A stretch of DNA of 64,000 nt from Ascarosepion bandense. Taxonomy: Eukaryota > Mollusca > Cephalopoda > Sepiida > Sepiidae. Position numbers and translations under genes: made by a program. Below, piece after piece: positions 43,176-54,204 of the stretch; positions within the stretch are counted from its first letter, which is position 1, and the number at the start of each line of letters is the position of its first letter. The stretch lies in NCBI GenBank assembly GCA_037127315.1, contig JBBBDQ010000350.1, forward strand, positions 581,001 to 645,000, read 5' to 3'. Under the pieces are notes generated by a model. That model had not been told where the DNA came from and did not search any database. It saw nothing but the letters and a program-made list of their open reading frames with translations.

Positions 43176-43310
43176 GATACATTTGTATAACTTAATCTTC
43201 TACAAATATTATCAAGTCTTCTGCTCCGATGAACTTAGCTCACTGGTGTCCCCTATGCATGAATTTACTCGAGCTACTAGACTAGCAACTAGATCCCACC
43301 CAACTCTCTA
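43176..43310 (+). mobile_element. LINE B short fragment
   Basis: About 130 bp from the C-terminal region: FCSDELSSLVSPMHEFTRAT then RLATRSHP. Both ends are lost. Confidence 0.75.
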
Positions 43311-43332
43311 TTATAATAAAGACCGTTGTGAG

Positions 43333-43368
<36 letters not shown>

Positions 43369-43671
43369 CCTCCTGTCACGTTTAGAGGTTTGGATTTTTT
43401 CTTGTGTTTTAATGTAAGATGCTCAATAGTAGATACATCAATATATGTTGCCGTTACTTTAGACGGCATATCGATAGAAATATTTTGCCGTCATTTTTAA
43501 CGGCACATGCTCATTTGTACACTCACACAATAGTAAAAAAAAGGTACTCGTTAGACCAAGAAACGGTTGTTCCAAAAAACTCTCGGTCGGAGTGCTGGCG
43601 ATCGTGCATATAAAGAAGTATCAAGCAATGAGGCCTGCCGTTACTGCCTGATGAGATCGGTACGTTTGAAA

Positions 43672-43960
43672 CCTGGCTAGATATGGCAGTAGTATTCAAT
43701 GTCCGGACGAATGGTAGATTTATTAATGTGCAAGATGGATTTTGACAAGAAAATCTTCCTAGCCCGGCAGAGTGACTCAGCCTTCCCAGAAGTAGATGCA
43801 GCTATGGATTCGATGTAGTCGTTGCATCTGAGTTCCCCTGAGAGAGTGAGGCCGAGGAGGCGCAGTGTATTGCTTTTGGGGAGACTAGCGTAATCCATGC
43901 TGGTGGAAGGTAGGAAAGTTTTTCTATGCTGGCAAAAGAAGAGCAGCTTTGTTATACACT
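43672..43960 (-). mobile_element. LINE B fragment
   Basis: Minus strand: a YASLPKSNTLRLLGLTLSGE block, then ESLCRARKIFLSKSILHINK and a STIRPDIEYYCHI end. It lies between RT and C-terminus; both ends are missing. Confidence 0.8.
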
Positions 43961-44080
43961 GACGGTGCGTGATTACAAGGGATTGAGAGAGAAGTACTTA
44001 TATAATTAATTATATATAGTTGATATTAATCTCTGTTCAGAGATTGTACACTGTTCTCTTTATGAAAGTTATGGAAGTTG

Positions 44081-44098
<18 letters not shown>

Positions 44099-44135
<37 letters not shown>
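44099..44135. repeat. (GT)n microsatellite
   Basis: About 37 bp preceded by (AT)n (44081-44099). Confidence 0.97.
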
Positions 44136-44136
<1 letters not shown>

Positions 44137-44184
44137 AAGTCCGTGAAAAGCAAGGACAATACAACAAGATATACTTAATAAAAA

Positions 44185-44467
44185 TATTAAGTGTTATATA
44201 GAGTGCTCAATGGATGTTATCCAGAGCAATATGATATTTATAAACGAAAACTCAAAGCGTTATTTAGACTGGTTATAAATTATAATTCATTTTTATGAGC
44301 TAAATTAGCTCATTTTATCAGACCACACAATATTCGTTCGATTCGGTATAAATATTTTTCACGGAATGATAAGGAATGGAACGTATATAGTGTGGTCTGA
44401 TGAAATGAGCTTATTCAGCTCACAGAAATAAATTATAATTTATAACCAATCTAAATGATGTATTGAG

Positions 44468-44468
<1 letters not shown>
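44185..44468 (+). repeat. Foldback family F copy
   Basis: Arms run from about 44233 to 44329 and 44392 to 44468 around a loop that resembles the loop of the 41 kb copy (GGTATAAATATTTTTCACGG here). Each arm carries a hammerhead-like motif on opposite strands; the plus-strand one is described separately. Confidence 0.82.
44393..44448 (+). ncRNA. Hammerhead-ribozyme-like motif in foldback F
   Basis: Stem I TGGT (44393-44396) pairs with ACCA (44445-44448). CTGATGA is at 44397-44403. Stem II TGAGCT/AGCTCA closes after two mismatched pairs (AA against CA). GAAA is at 44425-44428. Stem III AUAAAU/AUUUAU is perfect with a UAUA loop, and the cleavage position is A44444. The mismatches at the base of stem II suggest it is weakened. 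The mirrored arm has a mutated core. Confidence 0.45.

Positions 44469-44514
<46 letters not shown>
44469..44514. repeat. (AT)n microsatellite
   Basis: About 45 bp following the foldback. Confidence 0.97.
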
Positions 44515-44517
<3 letters not shown>

Positions 44518-45149
44518 CGGATTACTTTTGCCCTTGAGTGTGGCTTGTTTTCTGAAAAAGGAATTTTTTTTTTTTTTATCATCGAGTTGTCCTTTATTCG
44601 GATTGCATTTTCGCTTTTACTTGGCCATTTTCTTGTGATTATTTTTTCAGTTTAATTTTCTTTTCTTTGGATCTACCTTCTTTCTTAAGTATGGCTTATT
44701 CTACGCAGTTGCATCTTCTAATGTTTTATTTTTTAGATCGTCTTTAACTTTGAGTTAACTATTACTTGTATTTTTTTGTTTTCCACGTTATTTCATTTTT
44801 GTCCCCTTTTCATATTTCTATTTAATTTCTATCAAATATATTTCGATGCCCAAAAACCTTATTTTTTTGTTCTTGCTTCCCTTTTACATTTTTTTTTTTT
44901 TGGTAAAAACCGATCTTTCTTTTAGATCTACTGGAATTGTTTTCTTTTTCTGTTTTTAATTCATTTTTTCTTCTTCTGTTACGTTCTTTCTCTATTCGGG
45001 CTTTTGTTGCTATTGCGTTCATTCTCTCATCAAATTTTTGTCTTTATTTCGCTCTCATTTCCTTTCTGAGAACAACTAATTTCTCTTTCTCGTTCCCGCT
45101 TTTTCTCCGTGAATTTATGCATAATTGTATCTATATAACAAAATATCAT
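44515..45149. other. T-rich low-complexity stretch
   Basis: Long T and TTTC-type runs give open frames on both strands rich in Phe, Ser, Lys or Arg; I regard all of them as composition artefacts. Confidence 0.55.
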
Positions 45150-45482
45150 TCTTTTTTTATTTACAATTATTCACTTGGCAATAAATACTAAAAAATAGTA
45201 TGAAATACATCATTTTTTAATTCTACAAGGCAAGGAAGCAAAGATGAACCCTAAATTTTCTTGAACCCTAAAATTGTTTTTCATTGATGAAATTGCAATA
45301 TAGGTAATTATTATTTATTTTTTTTATAGATTCATTTGATGCACAAGTTATTGTGCAGTATTAACAAAAGAATCATTCTTTTTATTTACAATTATTCACT
45401 TGGCAATAAATACTAAAATATAGTATGAAATACATCATTTTTTTAAACACTGGGGTGGCTTAATAATTATGGCCGGTAGTAT
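45150..45482. mobile_element. Tc1/mariner-type MITE, rearranged copy
   Basis: The right terminal arm ending TAATAATTATGGCCGGTAGT is at 45460-45482. A second piece of the same arm (45150-45222, ATTCACTTGGCAATAAATAC) lies upstream in the same direction, so the left terminus is replaced by a duplicated right arm. Confidence 0.65.
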
Positions 45483-45936
45483 ATATATTGAATTCCTTGT
45501 TTCAATGTTTGTAACATTAGCCACTATTCTTGTCCTGTTTCCGGTCTAATTCTAACCGATGTAGTAAAATTGGATATGCGATGTGGTGCAGTGGATATCG
45601 GCTCGGAATGAGAAATCGGAAAGAAGAGTTCGAATTCCAGTTTAATTCACTGCATTTAATTCCGCCCTAATAACATTGAGGAAGGTATTAACCTTTCCCA
45701 AGGATATTTGCGCGGAAGTGAATGCAGCTCTTCTCCATCCAGCTATGGGTTAAACAGCCTTCTCCAGCCCACATTGTCAAGCGTGGCAAGTACGGCATTT
45801 TCCCTGAAATGACGAACACGAAACCATGTAAATCATCCAGGGAGGGGTTTCTTCAAATGAAAGTGAAAAAAACATTTCTTCTAATAATGTAAATGTTTCA
45901 CTTCTTTCTCTATTTTAATGCATGCACTAAATTCGT
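45225..45936. repeat. Direct duplication of about 700 bp, copy 1
   Basis: It aligns end to end with 50255-50955 in the same orientation, covering part of the MITE, a unique-looking spacer (TTGAATTCCTTGTTTCAATG), a variant SINE and its 3' flank to AAATTCGT. Differences are scattered substitutions and small indels. Confidence 0.88.
45577..45870 (+). mobile_element. tRNA-derived SINE, variant tail
   Basis: A standard head (GATGTGGTGCAGTGGATATC) and B box, then a body that departs from the usual family after about 190 bp (CCCACATTGTCAAGCGTGGC). The same variant is at 50592-50880 because it lies inside the duplication. Confidence 0.78.
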
Positions 45937-46224
45937 ACAAACCTCTACCTGTTTCTCTCTGTCTCAAACTTTTCATCTCAACGAGTTATTTCTACTCATT
46001 TTGAATACCTCGAGAATAAATGATGATGTTTTAATGTAACTTGGAAAAATATTCAAGGGAAAACTACTTCGCATTTCTAAGCAAGCATTCTGCCTTGGGG
46101 GTTATGCAGTCGGCAGTGAGGCTTTACAGTGCGTACGGTGTGACTGCCCGTTACTCGCCTCCTGTGTAAGTTCGTTAACAAAACATCACTTCATTCAAAT
46201 CTGTCGTTCACTCCGACAATACAG

Positions 46225-46407
46225 ATGCGGCTCCACATCACTTCTAGGCTTTTCCAGAGCGAAAATTGCACTGAAAAGAAATTTTTACCTCTCAACGAGA
46301 TTGAGGCGGAGGAGTCGACGAAGGTGGCGATCCTGAAAGAGGATTTCAAAAACCTATTTCAAAGTGGAAGGAATGCTGGAGGACTTACGGCTCTATTGCA
46401 AGAGTAG
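46225..46407 (+). other. Short open frame of unknown nature
   Basis: Sixty codons from ATG to TAG, less AT-rich than the surroundings, with an acidic middle (LNEIEAEESTKVAILKEDFK). No family recognised. The preceding 46080-46200 is also GC-richer. It could be a terminal exon, a piece of an unrecognised element, or chance. Confidence 0.2.
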
Positions 46408-46427
46408 ACTAATATTAAATTAGTGGG

Positions 46428-46620
46428 GGATCAGTTTATTACTTCATAACAAAAGAAAACAGACCCTGCACTTTAGGTCTAAAATAAGCTTTAATTTTAT
46501 TCCTTTCCGATTATAATAATGTGTACTAATTTTAGGGAGATCAATTTCTACCTTCATAACGATAGAAAATTGATCCTCCACTTTATGCTCAGTATAAACT
46601 TTAATCATGTTTCCAACTAT
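46428..46620. repeat. Imperfect direct repeat of about 105 bp
   Basis: GGGGGATCAGTTTATTACTT and its neighbours (46428 on) recur at about 46536 (GGGAGATCAATTTCTACCTT). Both copies contain an ACTTTA(G/T)G block and TAA-rich ends. Confidence 0.65.
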
Positions 46621-46627
46621 AACAGTT

Positions 46628-46912
46628 AAGTGTCATACGTGATACAAGGTTGGGTGATCATGTCTCAAAAGAGACATCACTAACTAGGCAAAAGATTTTC
46701 CCGCAGTAGGTTGTTATTACTTTCTACGGTAGACTGGTTGCTAACACCAAGTCTACAGAACCCAATCTGTTATGCTATTTAAATTATAGCTGGAAGGAGA
46801 AGAGACCTTTCACAAGGGTATTTGCGCGTAAAGGAATGCAACGTATTTAACAGGAATTCGAACTCCAGGTCTTCGATTTTTCATTCCGAATCCAGTGCCC
46901 CACAAGACACAC
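46628..46912 (-). mobile_element. tRNA-derived SINE, diverged
   Basis: A minus-strand copy with many substitutions (for example ACTAACTAGGCAAAAGATTT in place of the usual ACTGACTGGGCAGAAGATT). The head end is near 46912. Older than the 38935 copy. Confidence 0.82.
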
Positions 46913-47443
46913 AAATTTTGCTAAATTTAATTTAGGTCTGCCGTAACGTTGAAGTTCGAAAACGTTTACGAAGCTTTGAATGCCTTCTCATCCCAATGAA
47001 CTTAAACCATTAACGTCAAATAACGGCATTTCTACCACACATAATACGTGTTAAAGAACGGGCAGTTTTTTTTTTTAGAAAGTTTTGATATTTACTATAT
47101 TTAGCTTATTCTGGCTGAAAGTCACAGCAGTTGAGACCAAATGATTATCATCAACCTATGATAAAAGTTTTTTCTCACAACAACAGAATCAATGTTTTTA
47201 AGAATATATTTCAGAAACAATCATTTTCCTCATAAGTTTTAATATTGACGAATGACATAATCGCAGAAAAAAATAAACTTTTGTATTGTTTCTTCTGGAT
47301 TATTTAGTTAAGAATTTCCATTTTAATTAAATGTTGATATTACAAGTTGAACTTGGATTTCCATGCTTAGCGCCCTCTATAAGTAACTGTTTTTTAAGTC
47401 TACAGTTTCCTTTTTATGATTGGACTTGTCTGGCTTCAAATTT
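46913..47443. other. No recognised feature
   Basis: AT-rich unique sequence. Confidence 0.5.
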
Positions 47444-48345
47444 TTTTTTTTTAATCATTTCACCCTGAACAAGGCAGAAATGCCACTGATGAGCTGGTTG
47501 CTACATAACTGTAAAAAGATTAATTAGAAAAGAGTGAGGAGTACAAACTAGTTAAAAAGGAGCAATAGAAAGCTGAGAATGCAGGTGCGATGACAGATAC
47601 ATAGGTGGAGAGAAAGGGAAGGATATACGGGGGTGGGGAGAGAGCTAGAGCCCAGTGGTTAATAGATGAGTATTGACATTGCATTTAAATTTCTGGAAGT
47701 TGTAGCCGTCAGGAAAGCAAGAATATGGGAGCGAGTTTCACAGGCGGGGAGGAGTAGAATTGTCGTCTGCATTTGGCTAACCTAACTGTGAATGGGTGGG
47801 ACCCAGTTGCCAATCTGGTTGCACGAGTAAACACCTGTTGAGGAGGCACCAGTGACTTAAGTTCGTTGGAGCAGAAGCCATGAAAGTATTTATAGAACAG
47901 ACAAAGGGAGGCCACATTTCGATGGTGGGAAAGTGGTTGCAGTCTAGCCGCCAGATCAGTACCTATCACATTACAGACTCTCCTTTGGAGCCTGTCGAGA
48001 ACACTGGGGAGAACGGTAGGGGCGCCTGACCATAAATGGCAGCAGTACTCCATGCACGGACAGATAGTTAACTTGTATATATGCAGGATGGATTCAGGCG
48101 GAAAAAAACATCCTGGATCGGCAAAGTGACCCAACCTTCTTAGCAGTAGATTTAGCTATGGAATCAATATAGTGGTTCCATTTGAGGTCTGAGGAGAGGG
48201 TAAGGCCGAGGAGGCGTAGTGTGTTGCTCTCAGGGAGAATCGCTTGGTCTATGCTAATGGGAGGCAGGAGAGGTTGCCTGTGATGGTTGACAGTTAGAAG
48301 CTTATGCTTGAATTGATGTTTAATCTGCGTAGAAAAGTTTTTCAA
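47444..48345 (-). mobile_element. LINE B, subfamily 2, 3' part
   Basis: Minus strand, 5' truncated at about 48345. Seen: QPLLPPISIDQAILPESNTL, RLLGLTLSSDLKWNHYIDSI, GCFFPPESILHIYKLTICPC, and a C-terminal FYKYFHGFCSNELKSLVPPQ block. A 20 bp deletion near 47748 shifts frame compared with the 56 kb copy. The 3' UTR (about 200 bp, ATACGGGGGTGGGGAGAGAG complement) is shared with 56259-57640 but not with the 34 and 53 kb copies, so LINE B has at least two subfamilies. Confidence 0.87.
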
Positions 48346-49188
48346 GTTAATTCTATTCTCTGTTAAATATGTAAAAACTGTTTTTCATTCTGAATTCATT
48401 TTGTCTTATTGTTTCGTTCTGAAAAATGAAGGGACTCTTCAATATTTTCAAAATGGTAATTTTGTTATTTTATTGAGATTTACTAAACCACGACACAAAA
48501 ATCACAGTTGTACTGCCCTACGATGAGATTATGTCTTATCTTGCCTCTTAACAAAGATTCCCTTATATTGTTTTAATAAAAATAAGACACCGTCACCGTT
48601 TGAGAAATTAATTTTAAATTTTTGAACCAGTTAAATTCGATATTTAAGCAAAGAACTGAATATAAATCATTGTCTAAAAAAACTTTCTTTAATAAAGGAA
48701 TAATTTTGGTATGGAAAATAAATCAATAATATCTTCTTGTAGTCATATTTTGGCTTCTTTCAGTTGACCTTAATGTCAAATTCATATCAATATCAGCTTT
48801 TTATGGCTTTGTAGTTCTTTTTTGATCATTCGTCGAATTCTTTTCGGCGCATATTTTCAGAAGGCATTTAGGTATGGCTAGAGTTCGCTTGAGTTCCTAT
48901 TGACGAAGAAGCAAAACTACGATTTTTGTTTTTATATTGTATTTGTCGATATTCTTTCATTACGTGGATTAAAGAAAAAATCTACAATATTTCTTCCTTA
49001 ATATTAACAAAGATTTTTAGATGCATTATTTTGCATTTGTGCAAGAAACAAATACGCCTTTGATCTGCGTCATGCCAAAAAATCGCATAAGATTATATCA
49101 AATTGACTTTCGATGTGATGCTATACAAAGCTTGGTGTGATCTGGTTTCTGTCTTCACGTGATATCTGACGCCAGTTCCGAAATTTTT
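48346..49188. other. No recognised feature
   Basis: AT-rich; no shared repeats or coding signs. Confidence 0.5.
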
Positions 49189-49480
49189 AGTCATACGTGA
49201 TGCACGCTTTGGGCAATTATGTCTCGAAAGAGACCAGACTGACTGTGCAGATGATTATCCCGCATTAGGTTGCCATTGCTTTCTGCGGTAGACTGGTTGC
49301 CGACCAAGGCTATAGAACCCAATCTGTCCTGTTATTTAACCCATAACTGGAAGGAATAGACGGATTGATACCTTTCGCAAGGGTATTTGCGCGTAAGTGA
49401 ATTCAACGAATTCAGCTGGAATTCGAAAACGGCTCCCCGGTTTCTCGTTCCGAGCCGATATCCAATGCACCACAACGCAT
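49189..49480 (-). mobile_element. tRNA-derived SINE
   Basis: A minus-strand copy about 292 bp long with the standard ACTGGTTGCCGACCAAGGCT and CCGAGCCGATATCCAATGCA blocks. No clear target-site duplication was found. Confidence 0.87.
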
Positions 49481-50109
49481 ATATCTATCTCTAATTCAGC
49501 AATAAAGCGACTGTGGTTCTTGAAAATTAGTCTCCAGTGGTAACACCCTCGCCTAGGAGGAGGTTAGTCTCAGGTTTACGCTCTAAATGTCTGCACAAAT
49601 ATATCTTTGAAATTGGGATATTTTTGAACCTACCCATATGCAAATGTTGCTTGGTTATCGCACTAAAAACAGACTTGTGCCGCGTTCTATTTCAGTGCAA
49701 AAAATATTTAAAAGATGTTATTTCCGTATCGAGCCTATCATCGTGTGTGCCATATGCTTAACTTAACAGAACTCAGTAGCATAGATATGGTTTACAAATA
49801 GAATTTGTTCACCATCGGCTGATGACAGTTGACAGGCGCGTTTATCTGGTTTGCATGTAGAATAGGTGAGAAGACATCAGTCTTACACTCATTTCTATTT
49901 TTCTATATTTACTGAACTCATTCTCTGTTGGTATTCAGGCGCTCTACTACCAGGATAGGTTCTGAATTAATTTAATATCCTCCCCAAATGTGCCATTGTT
50001 ATCTAGCAGACTCAATAGTTCCTCTTTTATCAAACATTTCTGCTTTATAAAAACACCTGTATACATCCTTCTACATTTTTATCGCCTTTCTCATATAATC
50101 CCGATCATA
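49481..50109. other. No confirmed gene
   Basis: A frame at 49537-49761 has no recognisable motif. Its start (GGTAACACCCTCGCCTAGGA, 49539-49558) is loosely tRNA-like but has no good B box. Otherwise AT-rich. Confidence 0.4.
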
Positions 50110-50503
50110 TAAACTATCGGCCATAATTATTAGGCAACCCCAGTTTTTATTTTAAAGAAACCAAGTATTTCATACTAATTGTATATTTATTGCCAATGGA
50201 TATTCCTAAATGAAAATAGAATGTTTCTTTTGTGATTATTATTTTGTAAAATTTTACAAGACAAGGAAGCAAAATGAACCCTAAATTTTCTTCACTTTTT
50301 TTCTTGAATGAAACTGCAATATAGATAATTATTATTTTTTTTATAGATTCATTTGATGCACAAGTTATTGTGCAGTATTAACAAAAGAACCATTCTATTT
50401 TTATTTACAATTATTCACTTGGCAATAAATACTAAAAAATAGCATGAAATACATCATTTTTTTTAAACACTGGGGTGGCTTAATAATTATGGCCGGTAGT
50501 ATA
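50110..50503. mobile_element. Tc1/mariner-type MITE, full length
   Basis: About 394 bp with both termini: ACTATCGGCCATAATTATTA at the left and TAATAATTATGGCCGGTAGT at the right, long inverted repeats of about 100 bp. No coding content. It is the cleanest copy of this family here and gives its unit structure. Confidence 0.82.
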
Positions 50504-50955
50504 TATATTGAATTCCTTGTTTCAATGTTTGTAACGATTAGCCACTATTCTTGTCCTGTTTCCGGTCTAATTCTAAGCGATGTAGTAAAACTGGATATGC
50601 GATGTAGTGCAGTGGATATCGGCTCGGAAGGAGAAATCGGAAAGAAGAGTTCGAATTCCAGTTTAATTCACTGCATTTAATTCCGCCCTAATAACATTGA
50701 GGAAGGTATTAACCTTTCCCAAGGATATTTGCGCGAAAGTGAATGCAGCTCTTCTCTATCCAGTTATGGGTTAAACAGTCTTCTCCAGCCCACATTGTCA
50801 AGCGTGGCAAGTACGGCCTTTTCCCTGAAATGACGGACACGAAACAATGTAAATCATCCAGGGTGGGGTTCCTCAAACGAGAGTGAATTTTTTTTTCTTC
50901 TAATAATATAAACGTTTCACTTCTTTTTCTATTTTAATGTATTCACTAAATTCGT
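50255..50955. repeat. Direct duplication of about 700 bp, copy 2
   Basis: Same content and order as 45225-45936. This copy extends leftwards into the complete MITE, whereas copy 1 does not, so copy 2 probably represents the source arrangement. Confidence 0.88.
50592..50880 (+). mobile_element. tRNA-derived SINE, variant tail
   Basis: Same variant as 45577-45870, inside the duplicated block. Confidence 0.78.
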
Positions 50956-51090
50956 TCTCTATCTACGCTCAATTTGATTGCCTTCAGTTGAGATTACAGT
51001 TTGATCTTCTTATATAAATTAACCATATCTAATAATTCAAGCTGCTCTAGATATTGTACTTTTTCTAATACCTATTTCTTGTTTCAGTAT

Positions 51091-53417
51091 CTAAATCTAA
51101 TCTAAACTTATTTATAATTGGAACTTTGTCACTCTGTGTGTGTGCGTCAGTTACCTATAGACTCCGAAGCGACTGAACCGATTTTCTTCAAAATTTTCAA
51201 AGTTGTACTATAAGCGTCTGCGAGTGTCTTAGCTAAGTTTTGTGTCGAGGTACTCCCGATGAATATCGAAAATCGATAATTGAAAAATCGGTTTATAGAA
51301 CGAGTGGTCCGATTTTAATCAAATTTGATACACTCATAGACAAAGCTATTAAAAACGATTCGACACTGGACTCGTTAGGAATACCTACACCCGACTTCCC
51401 ACCCAGAACTAAGGATCAACTAAATAACGTCCACATTACACCCTCGCTGGTCGCCAAGATAATTGCTCAACTTGACTCACACAAAGCGAGCGGCGGTGAC
51501 GGAATCCCAATCATAGAACTGAAGAAATGTGCCCCAGAACTCTCCTATGTCCTCTTCAAACTCTATAACCTCTGCCTATCTGCTTCCTGTTTTTCTGCCT
51601 GTTGGAAGTCCTCCTGTGTAGTTCCTATATTTAAGAATTCTGGCGAACCCTCAGACCCCGCCAATTACCGTCCTATTAGTCTCCTTCCGATCTTTGGCAA
51701 AGTTTTCGAAGCCATTATCAACGCCGAGGTGATTCAGTATCTCACGGCCAACAGGCTTCTCTCTGACAAACAGTACGGGTTTCGCTTCACCAGGTCGACC
51801 GCTGATATGCTAACGATCATTACCGAGTACATATACCGGGCACTTGACAAGAATGGCGAAGCCCGAACCGTTGCCTTGGATATCTCCAAAGCGTTCAACA
51901 GGGTCTGGCATGCTGGCCTCTTGTGCAAACTACGGAGCTACGGGATAACTGGACATCTGTTTGACCTCATCCAATCATTCCTCTCTAACCGCACATTGAA
52001 GGTAGTATTAAATGGGCATGTCTCCCAAAACTACCATACGAACGCGGGCGTCCCTCAAGGTTCTATCCTAGGTCCCACGCTCTTTCTGATTTACATTAAT
52101 GATCTCTCCAACGCCATCAGATCCCAAATAGGCATGTACGCCGATGACACAACAATCTACTCTCGCATCGATCAAAAACCAGGTGTGGGCGACAAAGCGA
52201 ACCTCGCTGCCGTGCTTGAAAAGGACCTCCAATCTGTAGTGGCCTGGGGTAGAAAATGGCTAGTAAATTTCAATGCTTCTAAAACGAAGCTGTTATCAAC
52301 TAACCACCATAGACAATGGCATCTACCTGCCATTAGCATGGAACAGGCTAGACTCCCAGAGAGTAAAATACTACGCCTCCTTGGCCTTACACTTTCGACG
52401 GACCTCAAATGGAATGACTATATCGAATCCATTGCCAAATCTGCCGCTATGAAAGTCGGCTCTCTGTGCAGGGCCCGGAAATTTTTCCCACCTGAATCTA
52501 TTCTGCACATATACAGATCTACCATCCGCCCGTGTATTGAATACTGCTGCCATATCTGGTCGGGTGCCCCTGCTGCACTCCTTGGGCTTCTTGACAAAAT
52601 ACAAAGGAGGATCTGTAACGTGGTTGATACTGACTTAGCAGACCGGCTACAACCACTCTCTCACCGGCGTGATGTGACTTCCCTGTGCCTCTTCTCAAAT
52701 ATTTTCATGGCTTCTGCTCCGATGAACTTAGAGCACTGGTGCCGCCTAAGCAGGAATTTACACGAGATACTAGATTAGCAACTAGGTCCCACCCTTTTAC
52801 AGTTAAACAGATAAGATGTAACCATAAATTCTACTCCAACAGTTTCTCTCGCGCTTCCCGCCTGTGGAACTCCCTTCCACAAGTCTGCTTTCAAGACAGC
52901 TACAATCTCCAGGTGTTTAAATGTAGGGTCAATAGACACCTTCTATCACACTAACTCCCAATTATTCTCAGAACACTCATCTACACAACCCTCATTCTCG
53001 GTATCCTGACCCGCCTATGACCCACTGACATTTCCTATATTTAACCATTCTCGGTATCCCTACCCGCCTATCACCCACCCTCTGACATTTCCTATATTTA
53101 ATCATCCTTTCTTCACTCTATGTAGCCTCCTGCGCAGTAGTGGCAATGACATGCCTTGCTTGGGGTGAAACGCTTAGAAAAAAAAAAGTTTTATGGTTGC
53201 AGTTCTTACAATAGCGCAGAAAATCGAGATATATAAGGCAAGATGTTTGAGTGTGTCTCTGTTTATCTGTCTGTATGTCCTTTGTACAAATCCACAATTT
53301 TTATCCGATTCTCACCAAACTTCACACAAATATTCTTTAGGCTGAGTCTGAGCTCCAGGACCATGGATTAGTTTTAAAGCTTTCATTACACCCGAGGAAT
53401 GCTGGGCTATACTGCTA
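51091..53417 (-). mobile_element. Interspersed family A interrupted by LINE B
   Basis: The 3' part is at 51091-51350 and the 5' part at 53192-53417 on the minus strand. The break falls between ACTCATAGACAAAG and the GGTTGCAGTTCTTACAATAG block, which are about 40 bp apart in uninterrupted copies. About 20 bp of family A were lost at the junction. Confidence 0.88.
51351..53191 (+). mobile_element. LINE B, best preserved RT
   Basis: A 5' truncated Jockey/CR1-like element. One frame stays open from 51351 to about 52690: GGDGIPIIELKKCAPELSYV, PANYRPISLLPIFGKVFEAI, LLSDKQYGFRFTRSTADML, motif A ALDISKAFNRVWH (Asn where relatives have Asp in KAFD), GVPQGSILGPTLFLIYINDL, motif C MYADDTTIYSRI near 52135-52170, and KSAAMKVGSLCRARKFFPPE. 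A one-base loss near 52696 shifts into the 52685-52954 frame, which ends FKCRVNRHLLSH. The open frame that appears to begin at 51240 is an artefact, since its first 37 codons are family A sequence. The tail ends in A9 near 53190. Confidence 0.92.
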
Positions 53418-53473
53418 TTTTTCAATAAAGACATCCTGTTCTTATTTATGTTTTAATTCAAGAGTACTATTCA

Positions 53474-53764
53474 CATGGATGTGCGTTGTGGTGCAGTGGA
53501 TATCCGCTCGGGACGACTACTCGGGGAGCCGAGTTCGAATTCATTGCATTCACTTACGCGCAAATACCCTTGGGAAAGGTATTAATCCGTCTATTTCTTC
53601 CAGGTATGGGTTAAATAACAGGACAGATTGGGTTCTATAACCTTGGCTGGCAACCAGTCTACCGCAGAAAGCAGTAGCATTCTACTGCGGGATAATCTTC
53701 TGCTCAGTCAGTCATGTCTCTTTCGAGACATGATCGCCAAAGCGTGTATCACGTATGGCATTTA
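53474..53764 (+). mobile_element. tRNA-derived SINE, full length
   Basis: 291 bp flanked by ACTATTCA (53466-53473 and 53765-53772). A short deletion follows the B box (GTTCGAATTCATTGCATTCA). The palindromic TCATGTCTCTTTCGAGACAT is intact. Confidence 0.92.
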
Positions 53765-53772
53765 ACTATTCA

Positions 53773-54204
53773 TTAAACTGTTAATGATTACTACAGTCAT
53801 GTGACTCATGAAACTGAATGTCTAATAAACGTTGTATTCGTCTACGCTAAATTTCATTGAAAGTACTATGAAGATTGATCTGATGAGATCTTCCAATATT
53901 TCACCGTTGTCATATAAATCATTTATCATTTCAGTAATCTTATCAATCCCAAAATCGCTAAAGTTTTTCAACATCTCTATTATGACCACATTTGGTCGTT
54001 GTCCTTTACTTTCTTTTAACCAGTGCTGACCTAAGATATTAATGCAGCGAGTTTTTCCATGTGTATTTATTTTACAGTAGCCTGTAAAGAGTTCTCAAAT
54101 ACAATAGTTCTTTTCCTGTTTCATGTTATATTTTTCCTTTATGACTTTCCTCTTTTTAGATTTAATGCATTCTATCTACGAGCATATTTTCTTTTATATT
54201 TTGG
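53773..54204. other. No recognised feature
   Basis: AT-rich spacer; nothing seen. Confidence 0.5.

Noticed and set aside
43645..43675. Hammerhead-like CTGATGA...GAAAC
   Set aside because: The bases between the boxes do not pair, and the right side runs into a LINE B fragment.
44822..45191. Lys/Glu-rich minus frame and Phe/Ser-rich plus frame
   Set aside because: Both follow from T-rich low-complexity DNA.
49537..49761. 74-residue frame and tRNA-like start
   Set aside because: No B box, no pairing arms, and no protein motif.
51240..51350. N-terminal part of the longest open frame
   Set aside because: This segment is family A DNA read in frame by chance; only the part after about 51351 is LINE B.
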